Part shown: positions 8,329 through 16,157 of the stretch, one piece after another
Numbering within the stretch: the first letter of the stretch is position 1
How the letters are laid out: each line of letters starts with the position of its first letter
From: an uncultured Bacteroidales bacterium
GTDB lineage: Bacteria > Bacteroidota > Bacteroidia > Bacteroidales > UBA932
Direction: 5' to 3'
DNA: 64,000 bases
Assembly (NCBI GenBank): GCA_947306365.1
Contig: CAMZGD010000006.1
Location: forward strand, 1 to 64,000
The notes under the pieces: generated by a model
Database searches by the model: none
What the model was told of the DNA's origin: nothing
Seen by the model: only the letters and a program-made list of their open reading frames with translations
Position numbers and translations under genes: made by a program

Positions 8329-8904
8329 ATGAGTTTCAGCTTCAAGGAAATCATCAGCGCGTTCATCGTGCTCTTCGCCATCATCGACATCACCGGATCG
8401 CTGCCCATCATCATCGACCTCCGCAGCAAGGGCGCCAGGATCGGTCCGCTCAAGGTCGCGCTTATTTCGTTCGCCATCCTCGTCGCCTTCCTCTTCGCCG
8501 GCGAGGGACTCCTCTCGCTCTTCGGCGTGGATGTCCACTCCTTCGCCGTGGCGGGCGCCATCATCATCTTCATCTATGGCATGGAAATGACCCTGGGCGT
8601 GGAGATCATGAAGAACGACGGCCCCGCGTCGGCCGCCAATGTCGTCCCCATCATCTTTCCGCTGATTGCCGGCGCCGGCGTGCTCACCACGCTGATCTCG
8701 ATGCGCGCGGAATATGCGATGCAGAACATCATCGTGGCCATCGCCCTCAACATGGTGGTGGTCTACTTCATGCTCAAATACGTCGATTGGGTCGAGCGAG
8801 TGCTCGGCCCAACCGTGATTTACATTCTCCGTAAGGTATTCGGAATCATCCTGCTGGCGATGGCCGTGAAGCTCTTCACCGCCAACATCGCAACGATGAT
8901 CTAA
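8329..8904 (+). CDS. MarC family integral membrane protein
   Basis: 191 aa from ATG 8329 (an earlier TTG start at 8305 overlaps the -7 box and is rejected). Six hydrophobic helices are predicted by eye; the N-terminal FAIIDITGSLPIIIDL is the MarC/UPF0056 signature, with IPLIAGAGVLTTL-like PLIAGAGVLTTLIS in the second half. Function of the family is unknown; the old link to multiple antibiotic resistance was not upheld. It sits with tpiA between two inverted repeat copies. Confidence 0.88.
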   Translation: MSFSFKEIISAFIVLFAIIDITGSLPIIIDLRSKGARIGPLKVALISFAILVAFLFAGEGLLSLFGVDVHSFAVAGAIIIFIYGMEMTLGVEIMKNDGPASAANVVPIIFPLIAGAGVLTTLISMRAEYAMQNIIVAIALNMVVVYFMLKYVDWVERVLGPTVIYILRKVFGIILLAMAVKLFTANIATMI

Positions 8905-8906
8905 TG

Positions 8907-9028
8907 ACTGGGGCTCCGCCCCAAACCCCGCGCCTCCCGGCCTTAGTACTTTGCTAATGCGAAGGTCCCTACATACTTCCGGTTCACTCAGCAAAGTACC
9001 GGCCTCCGGCGGTCCGCTGATGCGGACT
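8907..9028 (-). repeat. Dispersed palindromic repeat, copy 2
   Basis: About 122 bp, the inverted partner of 7377-7499. It begins two bases after the marC stop codon with the hairpin GGGGCTCCGCCCC and ends at the stop codon of the convergent aminotransferase gene. Both copies therefore start directly after a stop codon, which suggests a role as a 3'-end element or terminator, or insertion targeted to such places. A short relic of its end, GGGCAGAGCCCC, is found after the RluD gene at 17218. Confidence 0.9.
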
Positions 9029-10224
9029 TAGATCCCGTATTTCTCGTACAGCTTGCGGATGGCGTTGGCGAGGCGTTTGACGCCTTCGCGGATCTTGTCG
9101 TCGGAAGCGAACGAGAAGTTCAGGCGCATCGTATTCTTGCCGGAACCGTCGCTGTGGAACGCTTCGCCGATGACGAAAGCCACATTCTCCTTGATGGCCA
9201 GGTCGAAGAGCTCGCGCGTGTCGAACTGCTCGGGAAGCCGCAGGAAGAGGAACAGGCCGCCGTCGGGATTGGTCCAGGTGACACCCTTCGGCATGAATTC
9301 CTCGAAAGAGTTCACCATCACTTCCTTCTTCCGCTTGTAGAGTGCGCAGGTCTTCTTCAGGTTGATGTCGTAGGCACCCGAAGAGAGATACTTGGCCGCC
9401 ACCATCTGGTTGAACACCGGCGTGCAGAGGTCGGACGACTGCTTGGCCACGATGACGCGTTCGATGATGTCGTGGTTGGCCACGATCCAGCCGAGGCGGA
9501 AGCCCGGGACGAACGTCTTGGAGAAAGTGCCCACCATGATCACGCGCTCCGGCGCCATCGAGTACATCGACGGAAGCGTCTCGCCGCTGAACCGGATGTT
9601 CTTGTAGGGCGTATCCTCCACGATGACCAGGTCGTACTTGCGGGCCACGTCCACCACGTACTGGCGCTCCTCGAGCGTCATGGTCTCGCCCGACGGATTC
9701 TGGAAGTCGGGGATCGAGTAGATGAACTTGGGACGCTTGCCGGTGGCGCACAGCACGTTGCAGGCCTCGGCCAGGCCGTCGTTGTGGCGCAGGCCGTAGG
9801 GCTGTCCCTGATACGACCACACGGACTGAAGGGCGGCCAGGTAGGTCGGCAGGCCGCAGACGATGACGTCGCCCGGATCGATGAAGATGCGGCAGACCAG
9901 GTCGAGCGCCTGCTGCGAAGCCGTCGTGATCATGATGTTCTCGACCGGCACGTCCAGGTTCTCGTCACGCTTGTAGAGGCGGGAGATTTCCTCGCGGAGC
10001 ACCTTCACGCCCTCCGTGCTGCCGTACTGCAAGGCGGCGGCGCCTTCGGTGTCGAGCACTTCCTGCATGATTTTCTTCAGGTCTTCCACCGGGAACGTCT
10101 CCGGGCTGGGGAAACCGCCGGCGAAGGATATGATTTCAGGACGGGTCGCCACGCTGAGCAGGTCGCGGATCTGGGAGCGGCGCATGCTCAGGGCATTTTT
10201 CGAAAGAATGGGGGTGATATCCAT
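9028..10224 (-). CDS. PLP-dependent aminotransferase, class I/II (LysN/2-aminoadipate type)
   Basis: 398 aa. Fold type I aminotransferase resembling the aminotransferase half of MocR regulators and 2-aminoadipate aminotransferases (LysN). Visible are FAGGFPSPETFP near the N-terminus, the QYGSTEG substrate region, the PDFQNPSG Asn-Pro motif, ED near the cofactor, and the PLP-binding Lys in GTFSKTFVPGFRLGW. There is no N-terminal wHTH domain, so it is an enzyme and not a MocR regulator. Substrate is unknown. The gene ends at repeat copy 2 and is divergent from polA. Confidence 0.9.
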   Translation of the reverse strand: MDITPILSKNALSMRRSQIRDLLSVATRPEIISFAGGFPSPETFPVEDLKKIMQEVLDTEGAAALQYGSTEGVKVLREEISRLYKRDENLDVPVENIMITTASQQALDLVCRIFIDPGDVIVCGLPTYLAALQSVWSYQGQPYGLRHNDGLAEACNVLCATGKRPKFIYSIPDFQNPSGETMTLEERQYVVDVARKYDLVIVEDTPYKNIRFSGETLPSMYSMAPERVIMVGTFSKTFVPGFRLGWIVANHDIIERVIVAKQSSDLCTPVFNQMVAAKYLSSGAYDINLKKTCALYKRKKEVMVNSFEEFMPKGVTWTNPDGGLFLFLRLPEQFDTRELFDLAIKENVAFVIGEAFHSDGSGKNTMRLNFSFASDDKIREGVKRLANAIRKLYEKYGI

Positions 10225-10320
10225 ATCAGAATTTGATAATTATTGTCTTTAATATGCAAATATAACAATTCGAAAGCACATCTCCTAATTTATTAAGAAT
10301 TATTTATCACGATAATTAGC

Positions 10321-10353
10321 TTTGTAAACCCACGAAAAAAAACATTATATTTG
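10321..10353 (+). promoter_or_regulatory. polA promoter, almost leaderless
   Basis: -33 box TTTG at 10321-10324, 21 bp spacer, -7 box TATATTTG at 10346-10353. The ATG of polA starts at 10360, only 6 nt after the -7 box, so the mRNA would begin at or next to the start codon. Confidence 0.75.
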
Positions 10354-10359
10354 TAGGTT

Positions 10360-12912
10360 ATGAACACGCTCTACCTGATCGACGGACACGCCCTGATATT
10401 CAGGATGTACTACGCTTTCCTGCGCAGGCCGATGGTCAATTCGAAAGGCGAGGACACCTCCATCCTCTTCGGCTTCACGAAGTACCTGCTGGAACTCATC
10501 GCCCGGGAAAAGCCCACGCACCTGGCCGTGACGTTCGATCCGCCGGGAGGCACTTTCCGGCACGAGCTGTACCCCGAATACAAGGCCACCCGCGCGGCCA
10601 CGCCCGAACTCGTGCGGGCCGCCCTCGAGCCGCTCGCCGCGATCGTCGCCGCGCTCGACATTCCGGTGCTGATGAAACCCGGCTTCGAGGCGGACGACGT
10701 GATCGGCACCGTGGCGAAGGCCTTTGCCGGCAGCGGCTTCGACGTCTATATGGTTACGCCCGACAAGGACCTCGGGCAGATCGTGGACGACCACATCTTC
10801 CAGTACAAGCCCGGAAAATCCGGTGCGGACAACGAGATCCTCTCGAAGGAAGCCCTCTGCGAGCGCTACGGCATCGCCGATCCCCGGCAGATCGTCGACA
10901 TCCTGGCCATCTGGGGCGACGCGGCCGACAACGTGAAGGGCGTCGCGGGCATCGGTGAAGTGGGTGCGCGCAAGCTGGTGGCGAAGTACGGCAGCCTCGA
11001 AGGCATCGAGGCCCATCTGGACGAACTGCCGCCCCGGCAGCAGGAAGCCTTCCGCGAAGCGATGCCCCACCTGGGCCTGAGCAAGGAACTGGTCACCATC
11101 CGCACCGACGTGGACATCGCCGTGGAGGAATCCCAGCTCCGCATCGGGCGCCCTGACGAGCAGCAGGTGGCCGCGCTGTTCAGCCGCTACGAGTTCAACT
11201 CGCTCCGCGGCCTCGTCCCCACCCTGGAGACCGTCCGCGAACCGGAGCGCCGGGCCCTCGCGTGCACGGACGCACCCGCAGAAGAGATCCTCCGGGAAGC
11301 CCGCCGGACCGGCCGGGTGGCCGTCCGGCTCACCGACCACGTGATCCTGGCCAGCGGCGACCGCTACTGCGTGCTCCCCTATTCCGACGCCGCACCGGTT
11401 CTCGCCGACGCTTCCATCGAAAAATGCGGCTTCGGCCTCAAGCATACCGCCCTCAAGGGCCCGCTCTACGACATCGAGATCATGCACTACCTGCTCAACC
11501 CGGAACGGAGCCACAAACTCGAGACGCTCGCCGCCGCGTACCTGGACACGGACCTGACGGAAAGCGGGCAGGACGGTCAGCTGATGCTCTTCGATTTCGA
11601 GGACAAGGCGGGCGGCCGCGCGTGCGTCGCGGCCGGCCTGATCGAACCCCTGCTGCGGAAAGAGCTGCAGGATCAGCACCTGTGGGACCTCTACACGCGG
11701 ATCGAGATGCCCCTGATCGGCATCCTGGCCAATATGGAGGCCACCGGTGTCAAGATCGACCCCCGGATGCTGAGCGACTACAGCCGGCTCCTGTCGAAGG
11801 AACTGCTCCAGATCGAGAAGGAAGCCCGCGACCTTGCCGGCGAACCCGCCCTCAACCTGTCGTCCCCGCGCCAGATCGGCGTGGTGCTCTACGAGAAACT
11901 GGGCCTGAACCCCCGCGTCAAGAAGAGCCGCAACGACAGCTATCCGACTGACGAAGAAACGCTCAGCGAAATCGAAGACCGCCATCCCATCGTAGGCAAG
12001 ATCCTGGAATTCAGGGCTGTCAAGAAGCTCCTTTCCACCTATATCGACCCGCTGCCCACCCTGGTCAGCCCCGTCGACGGCAAGGTGCACACCACCTTTA
12101 CGCAGGCGCTTACTGCGACCGGCCGGCTGAGCAGCCTCAAGCCGAACCTGCAGAACATTCCCATCCGCACGGAACGAGGCATGAAGATCCGCGAGGCCTT
12201 CGTCCCGAGCGATCCCGACGGATGGATCGTCTCGGCCGACTACTCCCAGATCGAACTGCGGCTGATGGCCCACCTGAGCGGCGACCCGCACCTGGTGGCC
12301 GGCTTCGCCCACGGCGCCGACGTCCATCGCGCCACCGCAGCCCGCATCTTCCACGTGGCGCCCGAAGACGTGACGGCCGAGCAGCGCCGCCACGCGAAAG
12401 TGGCCAACTTCGGCATCATCTACGGCATCTCGGCCTTCGGCCTGTCGCAGCGGATGGGCATCCCCCGCTCGGAAGCCAGGGCCTTCATCGAAGCCTACTT
12501 CAAGAGCTATCCCGGCGTCAGGGACTATATGGACCGTGTGGTCGCAGAAGCCCGCGAGAAAGGCTACGTCGAAACCCTGTTTGGCCGCAAGCGCTTCCTC
12601 CCCGACATCAACAGCAAGAACGCGGTCGCCCGCGGCCTGGCGGAACGCAACGCCGTCAACGCCCCGATCCAGGGCGGCGCGGCCGACATCATCAAACTGG
12701 CGATGATCGCCGTCAGCCGGCGGCTGGAAGCGGACGGCTTCCGCAGCAAGATGGTCCTCCAGGTCCACGACGAACTGGTGTTCGACGTGGTGGCTGACGA
12801 ACGCGACCGCATCGTGGAAATGGTCAAACAGGAGATGGAAAGCGTCTGCAACCTCTCCGTCCCGCTCATTACGGAATGCAACTATGGCAAGAACTGGAGA
12901 GAAGCACACTAA
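10360..12912 (+). CDS. polA: DNA polymerase I without a functional proofreading domain
   Basis: 850 aa. Residues 1-290 are the 5'-3' flap exonuclease (YLIDGHALIFRMYYAF, FEADDVIGT, TPDKDLGQIV, IWGDAADNVKG, GIGEVGARKLV). The middle domain (about 300-440) is shorter than in E. coli and I find no DxE or other exonuclease metal ligands, so 3'-5' proofreading is probably lost, as in Taq and Bst polymerases. The polymerase domain has motif A starting at D627 (DYSQIELRLMAHLSGD), motif B (RRHAKVANFGIIYGIS) and motif C with H803 (VHDELVFDV). Its last 29 bp overlap the following sigma-factor gene. Role: Okazaki fragment processing and repair. Confidence 0.96.
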   Translation: MNTLYLIDGHALIFRMYYAFLRRPMVNSKGEDTSILFGFTKYLLELIAREKPTHLAVTFDPPGGTFRHELYPEYKATRAATPELVRAALEPLAAIVAALDIPVLMKPGFEADDVIGTVAKAFAGSGFDVYMVTPDKDLGQIVDDHIFQYKPGKSGADNEILSKEALCERYGIADPRQIVDILAIWGDAADNVKGVAGIGEVGARKLVAKYGSLEGIEAHLDELPPRQQEAFREAMPHLGLSKELVTIRTDVDIAVEESQLRIGRPDEQQVAALFSRYEFNSLRGLVPTLETVREPERRALACTDAPAEEILREARRTGRVAVRLTDHVILASGDRYCVLPYSDAAPVLADASIEKCGFGLKHTALKGPLYDIEIMHYLLNPERSHKLETLAAAYLDTDLTESGQDGQLMLFDFEDKAGGRACVAAGLIEPLLRKELQDQHLWDLYTRIEMPLIGILANMEATGVKIDPRMLSDYSRLLSKELLQIEKEARDLAGEPALNLSSPRQIGVVLYEKLGLNPRVKKSRNDSYPTDEETLSEIEDRHPIVGKILEFRAVKKLLSTYIDPLPTLVSPVDGKVHTTFTQALTATGRLSSLKPNLQNIPIRTERGMKIREAFVPSDPDGWIVSADYSQIELRLMAHLSGDPHLVAGFAHGADVHRATAARIFHVAPEDVTAEQRRHAKVANFGIIYGISAFGLSQRMGIPRSEARAFIEAYFKSYPGVRDYMDRVVAEAREKGYVETLFGRKRFLPDINSKNAVARGLAERNAVNAPIQGGAADIIKLAMIAVSRRLEADGFRSKMVLQVHDELVFDVVADERDRIVEMVKQEMESVCNLSVPLITECNYGKNWREAH

Positions 12913-13474
12913 GATCGACGACCTCGCCCTCGTGGAGATGGCGTTGCAACGCGACCAGGGAGCCTTTTCGCTCCTGTTGGAGAGGTATCGCAGCGCCCTG
13001 ATGACGCACGTCCTGAAGTACGTGTCGGTGGTGGAGGACGCCGAAGACATCTGCCAGCGCAGCTTCGAGAAAGCCTTTATGAACATCGACCGCTACAACT
13101 CGCAGTACGCTTTCTCGACGTGGCTCTACAACATCGCCCAGAACGAGGCCATCGACCACCTGCGCCGCAGCCGCACGTCCATCAATTCCGTGTCCATCTC
13201 GACCGAACGCGAGGCGCTCGACGTCCTCTCCGGCAGCACGCCCGAAGACGAATTCATCATCGACCAGGCCGTCAAGCAGCTGATGCAGGGCATCCGCGAC
13301 CTGCCCGCCGGCTACCGCCAGGTCGCCGAACTGCGGTTCATCAAGGACTACGCCTACGAAGACATCGCCCGGGAACTCGGCCTGCCGCTGGGCACGGTCA
13401 AGACCCGGATCAACCGGGCGCGCAAGCTGCTCGAAAAACTGGTGGAGAACCCTGCCGATGGAAAAGCTGACTGA
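12884..13474 (+). CDS. RNA polymerase sigma factor, ECF/RpoE type
   Basis: 196 aa, ATG 12884 inside the end of polA. Sigma region 2 is clear (ALQRDQGAFSLLLERYRSAL, VVEDAEDICQRSFEKAF, YAFSTWLYNIAQNEAIDHLR) and region 4 ends in the HTH YEDIARELGLPLGTVKTRI. No anti-sigma gene is next to it. The start overlaps polA by 29 bp and the end overlaps rsmG by 17 bp, so translation of the three is probably coupled. This fits the widespread Bacteroidales housekeeping-like ECF factor, but the regulon is unknown. Confidence 0.92.
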   Translation: MARTGEKHTKIDDLALVEMALQRDQGAFSLLLERYRSALMTHVLKYVSVVEDAEDICQRSFEKAFMNIDRYNSQYAFSTWLYNIAQNEAIDHLRRSRTSINSVSISTEREALDVLSGSTPEDEFIIDQAVKQLMQGIRDLPAGYRQVAELRFIKDYAYEDIARELGLPLGTVKTRINRARKLLEKLVENPADGKAD

Positions 13475-14075
13475 CCTCTTCCCCGGCCTGACGGACGCCC
13501 AGCTGGCCCGGTTCGACGCGATGGAGGCGCTCTACCGCGAATGGAACGCCCGCGTCAACGTGATCTCCCGCAAGGACACCGACGCCATCCGCACCCACCA
13601 CATCCTGCATTCGCTGGCCATCGCCAGACTGGCCGGATTCCCGGCGGGAAGCACGGTCCTCGACGTGGGCACGGGCGGCGGATTCCCCGGCATCCCCCTG
13701 GCCGTGTACTACCCCGCGTGCCGCTTCACCCTCTGCGACTCGATCGGCAAGAAGGTGAAGGTGGCGCAGGCGGTCGCCGACGCGCTGGGGCTCGACAACG
13801 TGACCTGCGTGCAGGCCCGCGCCGAAACGATCCCGGGGCCGTTCGACTACGTAGTCTCCCGGGCCGTGACCGACCTGGCCACGTTCTATCCCTGGGTCCG
13901 CGGGAAATTCCGCAAGGCCGCCTTCTTCCTCAAGGGCGGCGACCTCGACGCGGAGATAGCCGACTGCGCGCGGCGCTGCCGGATCGATCCTGCAAGGTTC
14001 TATCAGGCAAAGATTTCCGCCTGGTACGACGATCCCTGGTTCGAAGAGAAGAAGATTGTGGTAATCTCGCAATAA
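13458..14075 (+). CDS. rsmG: 16S rRNA (guanine527-N7)-methyltransferase
   Basis: 205 aa. RsmG/GidB methylates N7 of G527 of 16S rRNA. The family hallmarks are WNARVNVISRKD and HHILHSLAIA in the N-terminal part, SAM-binding motif I VLDVGTGGGFPGIPLAVYYP, and SRAVTDL. The start overlaps the sigma-factor gene by 17 bp, giving a tight polA-sigma-rsmG operon. A new promoter for rpmH starts after its stop. Confidence 0.95.
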   Translation: MEKLTDLFPGLTDAQLARFDAMEALYREWNARVNVISRKDTDAIRTHHILHSLAIARLAGFPAGSTVLDVGTGGGFPGIPLAVYYPACRFTLCDSIGKKVKVAQAVADALGLDNVTCVQARAETIPGPFDYVVSRAVTDLATFYPWVRGKFRKAAFFLKGGDLDAEIADCARRCRIDPARFYQAKISAWYDDPWFEEKKIVVISQ

Positions 14076-14078
14076 AAA

Positions 14079-14109
14079 TTTGTATATTAAAGGAAAAGCG
14101 TTACCTTTG
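14079..14109 (+). promoter_or_regulatory. rpmH promoter
   Basis: -33 box TTTG at 14079-14082, 19 bp spacer, -7 box TACCTTTG at 14102-14109. Leader of about 29 nt to the rpmH ATG. Confidence 0.75.
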
Positions 14110-14144
14110 CGTTCCCAAAATCCGAAGACAAAAAATCTGCAGAT

Positions 14145-14297
14145 ATGAAACGTACATTTCAACCTTCCCAGCGCAAGCGTCGCAACAAACACGGTTTCCG
14201 TGAAAGAATGTCCACGCCCAACGGACGTCGCGTGCTTGCTGCGCGCCGTCGTCACGGCCGCAAGAAACTGACCGTCTCTTCCGAAGACCTCTGGTAA
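14145..14297 (+). CDS. rpmH: 50S ribosomal protein L34
   Basis: 50 aa, very basic. The sequence starts [20 protein letters not shown] and continues with [15 protein letters not shown] and HGRKKL, the invariant L34 pattern. It has its own strong promoter at 14079-14109. No dnaA or rnpA lies next to it, unlike the classical dnaA-rpmH-rnpA order; instead mqnE follows directly. Confidence 0.98.
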   Translation: MKRTFQPSQRKRRNKHGFRERMSTPNGRRVLAARRRHGRKKLTVSSEDLW

Positions 14298-14316
14298 TAC
14301 GACCCGGAAAGAACTG

Positions 14317-15348
14317 TTGGAACTCTATCGGGCGCCGCTCGCTGAATTGCAAGCGGCGTCTGATTTTATGCGCCGAAGCCTGAACGGCGACCGCGTGTGG
14401 TACAACCGCAACTTCCACATCGAGCCCTCCAACATCTGCACCCACCGCTGCCTGTTCTGCGCCTACCGCCGCGACGACGCGTCGCAGCCCGGCGCCTGGA
14501 GCCTCGGCATCGACGAGATCCGCCCCTACTGCGAACGGAAATTCACGCCCGGCACGACCGAGATCCACATCGTGGGCAGCGTACACCCCGAACAGGACTT
14601 CGGCTATTACCGCCGGATCCTGGAAGAAGTCCGTCGCTTCGCCGACGAACGGCAGACCCCGCAGCGGCCGGTCACGCTGAAGGCCTACACGGCCGTGGAG
14701 ATCGACGACATGTGCCGCTTCAACGGGCTCTCCGTGAAGGAATGCCTGCTCCGGCTGCAGGAGGCCGGCCTGGAGACGATGCCCGGCGGCGGCGCCGAGA
14801 TCTTCGCACCCGGCGTCCGCCGGCGCATCTGCCCCGACAAATGCACCGGAGAACGCTGGCTCGACATCCACCGCACCGCCCACGCCCTGGGCATCCCTAC
14901 CAACGCCACGATGCTGTTCGGCCACGTGGAAAGCCGCGCCGACCGCATCGACCACCTGCTCGCCCTGCGGGCGCTGCAGGAAGAGACCGGCGGCTTCAAC
15001 GCCTTCATTCCCCTGCAGTTCAAGGCCCGCGACAACGCCCTCTCCCGCCTGGGCGAAGTATCCGCCGAAGAAGTGCTCCGCACATTCGCCATCGCGCGCC
15101 TGGCGCTCGACAACATCCCCCACATCAAGGCATACTGGCCGATGCTGGGCAAGGACCTCGCCCTCGAGGCGATGGCCTGGGGCGCCGACGATATGGACGG
15201 AACCATCAACGATTCCACGCAGATCTATGCGCTGGCCGGCGCCGAGGAACAGCGCCCGACCCTGAGCATCAGCGAGTTGGAGCAAAAAGCGCAGGAAGCC
15301 GGATGGAAAGCGGTGGAAAGAGACAGTTTTTACAGGATTATTTCTTAA
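14317..15348 (+). CDS. mqnE: Aminofutalosine synthase MqnE (radical SAM)
   Basis: 343 aa counted from TTG 14317. It joins 3-[(1-carboxyvinyl)oxy]benzoate and SAM to form aminofutalosine in the futalosine route to menaquinone. The radical SAM cluster motif is C41-x3-C45-x2-C48 (ICTHRCLFCAYR); HIVGSVHP, KAYTAVEI and MPGGGAEIFAPGVRRRI identify MqnE rather than MqnC. No ATG is found between the rpmH stop and residue 18; the start is thus TTG 14317 (or CTG just before it), or else ATG 14368 with loss of 17 residues. It is read from the rpmH promoter. Confidence 0.9.
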   Translation: MELYRAPLAELQAASDFMRRSLNGDRVWYNRNFHIEPSNICTHRCLFCAYRRDDASQPGAWSLGIDEIRPYCERKFTPGTTEIHIVGSVHPEQDFGYYRRILEEVRRFADERQTPQRPVTLKAYTAVEIDDMCRFNGLSVKECLLRLQEAGLETMPGGGAEIFAPGVRRRICPDKCTGERWLDIHRTAHALGIPTNATMLFGHVESRADRIDHLLALRALQEETGGFNAFIPLQFKARDNALSRLGEVSAEEVLRTFAIARLALDNIPHIKAYWPMLGKDLALEAMAWGADDMDGTINDSTQIYALAGAEEQRPTLSISELEQKAQEAGWKAVERDSFYRIIS

Positions 15349-15353
15349 CTTTG
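15346..15353 (+). promoter_or_regulatory. -7 box for the PASTA gene, overlapping the mqnE stop
   Basis: TAACTTTG at 15346-15353; the mqnE stop codon TAA lies inside it. The ATG of the next gene is at 15360, 6 nt downstream, the same spacing as at polA, so the transcript is predicted to be leaderless or nearly so. Confidence 0.65.
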
Positions 15354-15359
15354 TCAGTT

Positions 15360-16157
15360 ATGGAAGTAGATCAGAACAACAAACCGGCCGGACGCTGGAT
15401 CATCCGGAACCTGGTGCTGGCGATTCTCTTTTTCGCCGCCCTGCTCATCGTCACCCAGGCGGTATTGAAGACCGTCACGCGCCACAACCAGGTCATCACC
15501 GTCCCCGACATGACCAACCTTTCGGTACCCGACGCCAAGCTCGTAGCCAGGCGCAACAACCTGCGCATCCAGGTGGTCGATTCGGTGTACGTCAAGCGGA
15601 TGGAGAAGGGTTTCGTCTTCTCCCAGAATCCCGCCGCCGGAAGCCAGGTCAAGAAGGACCGCACCATCAAGCTCACCATCAACTCCAGCCAGACGAAGAT
15701 GGTGAAGATGCCCAACCTGATCGGCTACTCCCTCCGGCAGGCCAAGACCGAGATCCTGGCCAGCGGACTGACGGTCGGCAAACTCGCATACCGCGAGGAC
15801 CTGGCGACCAACAACGTGCTCGACCAGTTCATCAAGGGCCGCTACGTGGCGCCCGGCACGGAAGTCGAGGCGGAGAGTCCCGTCGACCTGCTGCTCGGCC
15901 TGTCGGCCGGCGAGAACGAGACGTTCATCCCCTACCTGATCGGCTTCACGCTGCCCGTCGCCAAGGACAACATCTTCGAGAATTCGCTGAACCTGGGCAA
16001 CGTGACCTACGACGAGACCGTGCAGTCGTGGCAGGACACGCTCAACGCCATCGTCTACCAGCAGTCGCCCGCCTACCACACCGGCGCGCCCGCCACGATG
16101 GGCACCGCCATCCATCTCAAGCTGACCACCAGCCAGGCCAAGATCGCCGCACGATGA
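15360..16157 (+). CDS. PASTA-domain membrane protein
   Basis: 265 aa. A short cytoplasmic N-terminus, one TM helix (about residues 17-36, NLVLAILFFAALLIVTQAVL) and then three PASTA repeats, each with a V-P-D/N-L-x-G-like start (VITVPDMTNLSVPDAKLVAR, KMPNLIGYSLRQAKTEIL, IPYLIGFTLPVAKDNIF). Unlike in Firmicutes the PASTA units are not fused to a kinase or a PBP; this architecture is common in Bacteroidota. It may bind peptidoglycan or a division partner. ATGA overlap with the RluD gene. Confidence 0.9.
   Translation: MEVDQNNKPAGRWIIRNLVLAILFFAALLIVTQAVLKTVTRHNQVITVPDMTNLSVPDAKLVARRNNLRIQVVDSVYVKRMEKGFVFSQNPAAGSQVKKDRTIKLTINSSQTKMVKMPNLIGYSLRQAKTEILASGLTVGKLAYREDLATNNVLDQFIKGRYVAPGTEVEAESPVDLLLGLSAGENETFIPYLIGFTLPVAKDNIFENSLNLGNVTYDETVQSWQDTLNAIVYQQSPAYHTGAPATMGTAIHLKLTTSQAKIAAR

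Noticed and set aside
10345..13086. Open frame of 913 codons on the minus strand
   Set aside because: Antisense shadow of polA, which has all expected motifs on the plus strand.
14397..15359. Upstream in-frame extension of the PASTA protein
   Set aside because: The extension overlaps mqnE in another frame and is Arg/Pro-rich low-complexity; the true start is ATG 15360 after a -7 box.
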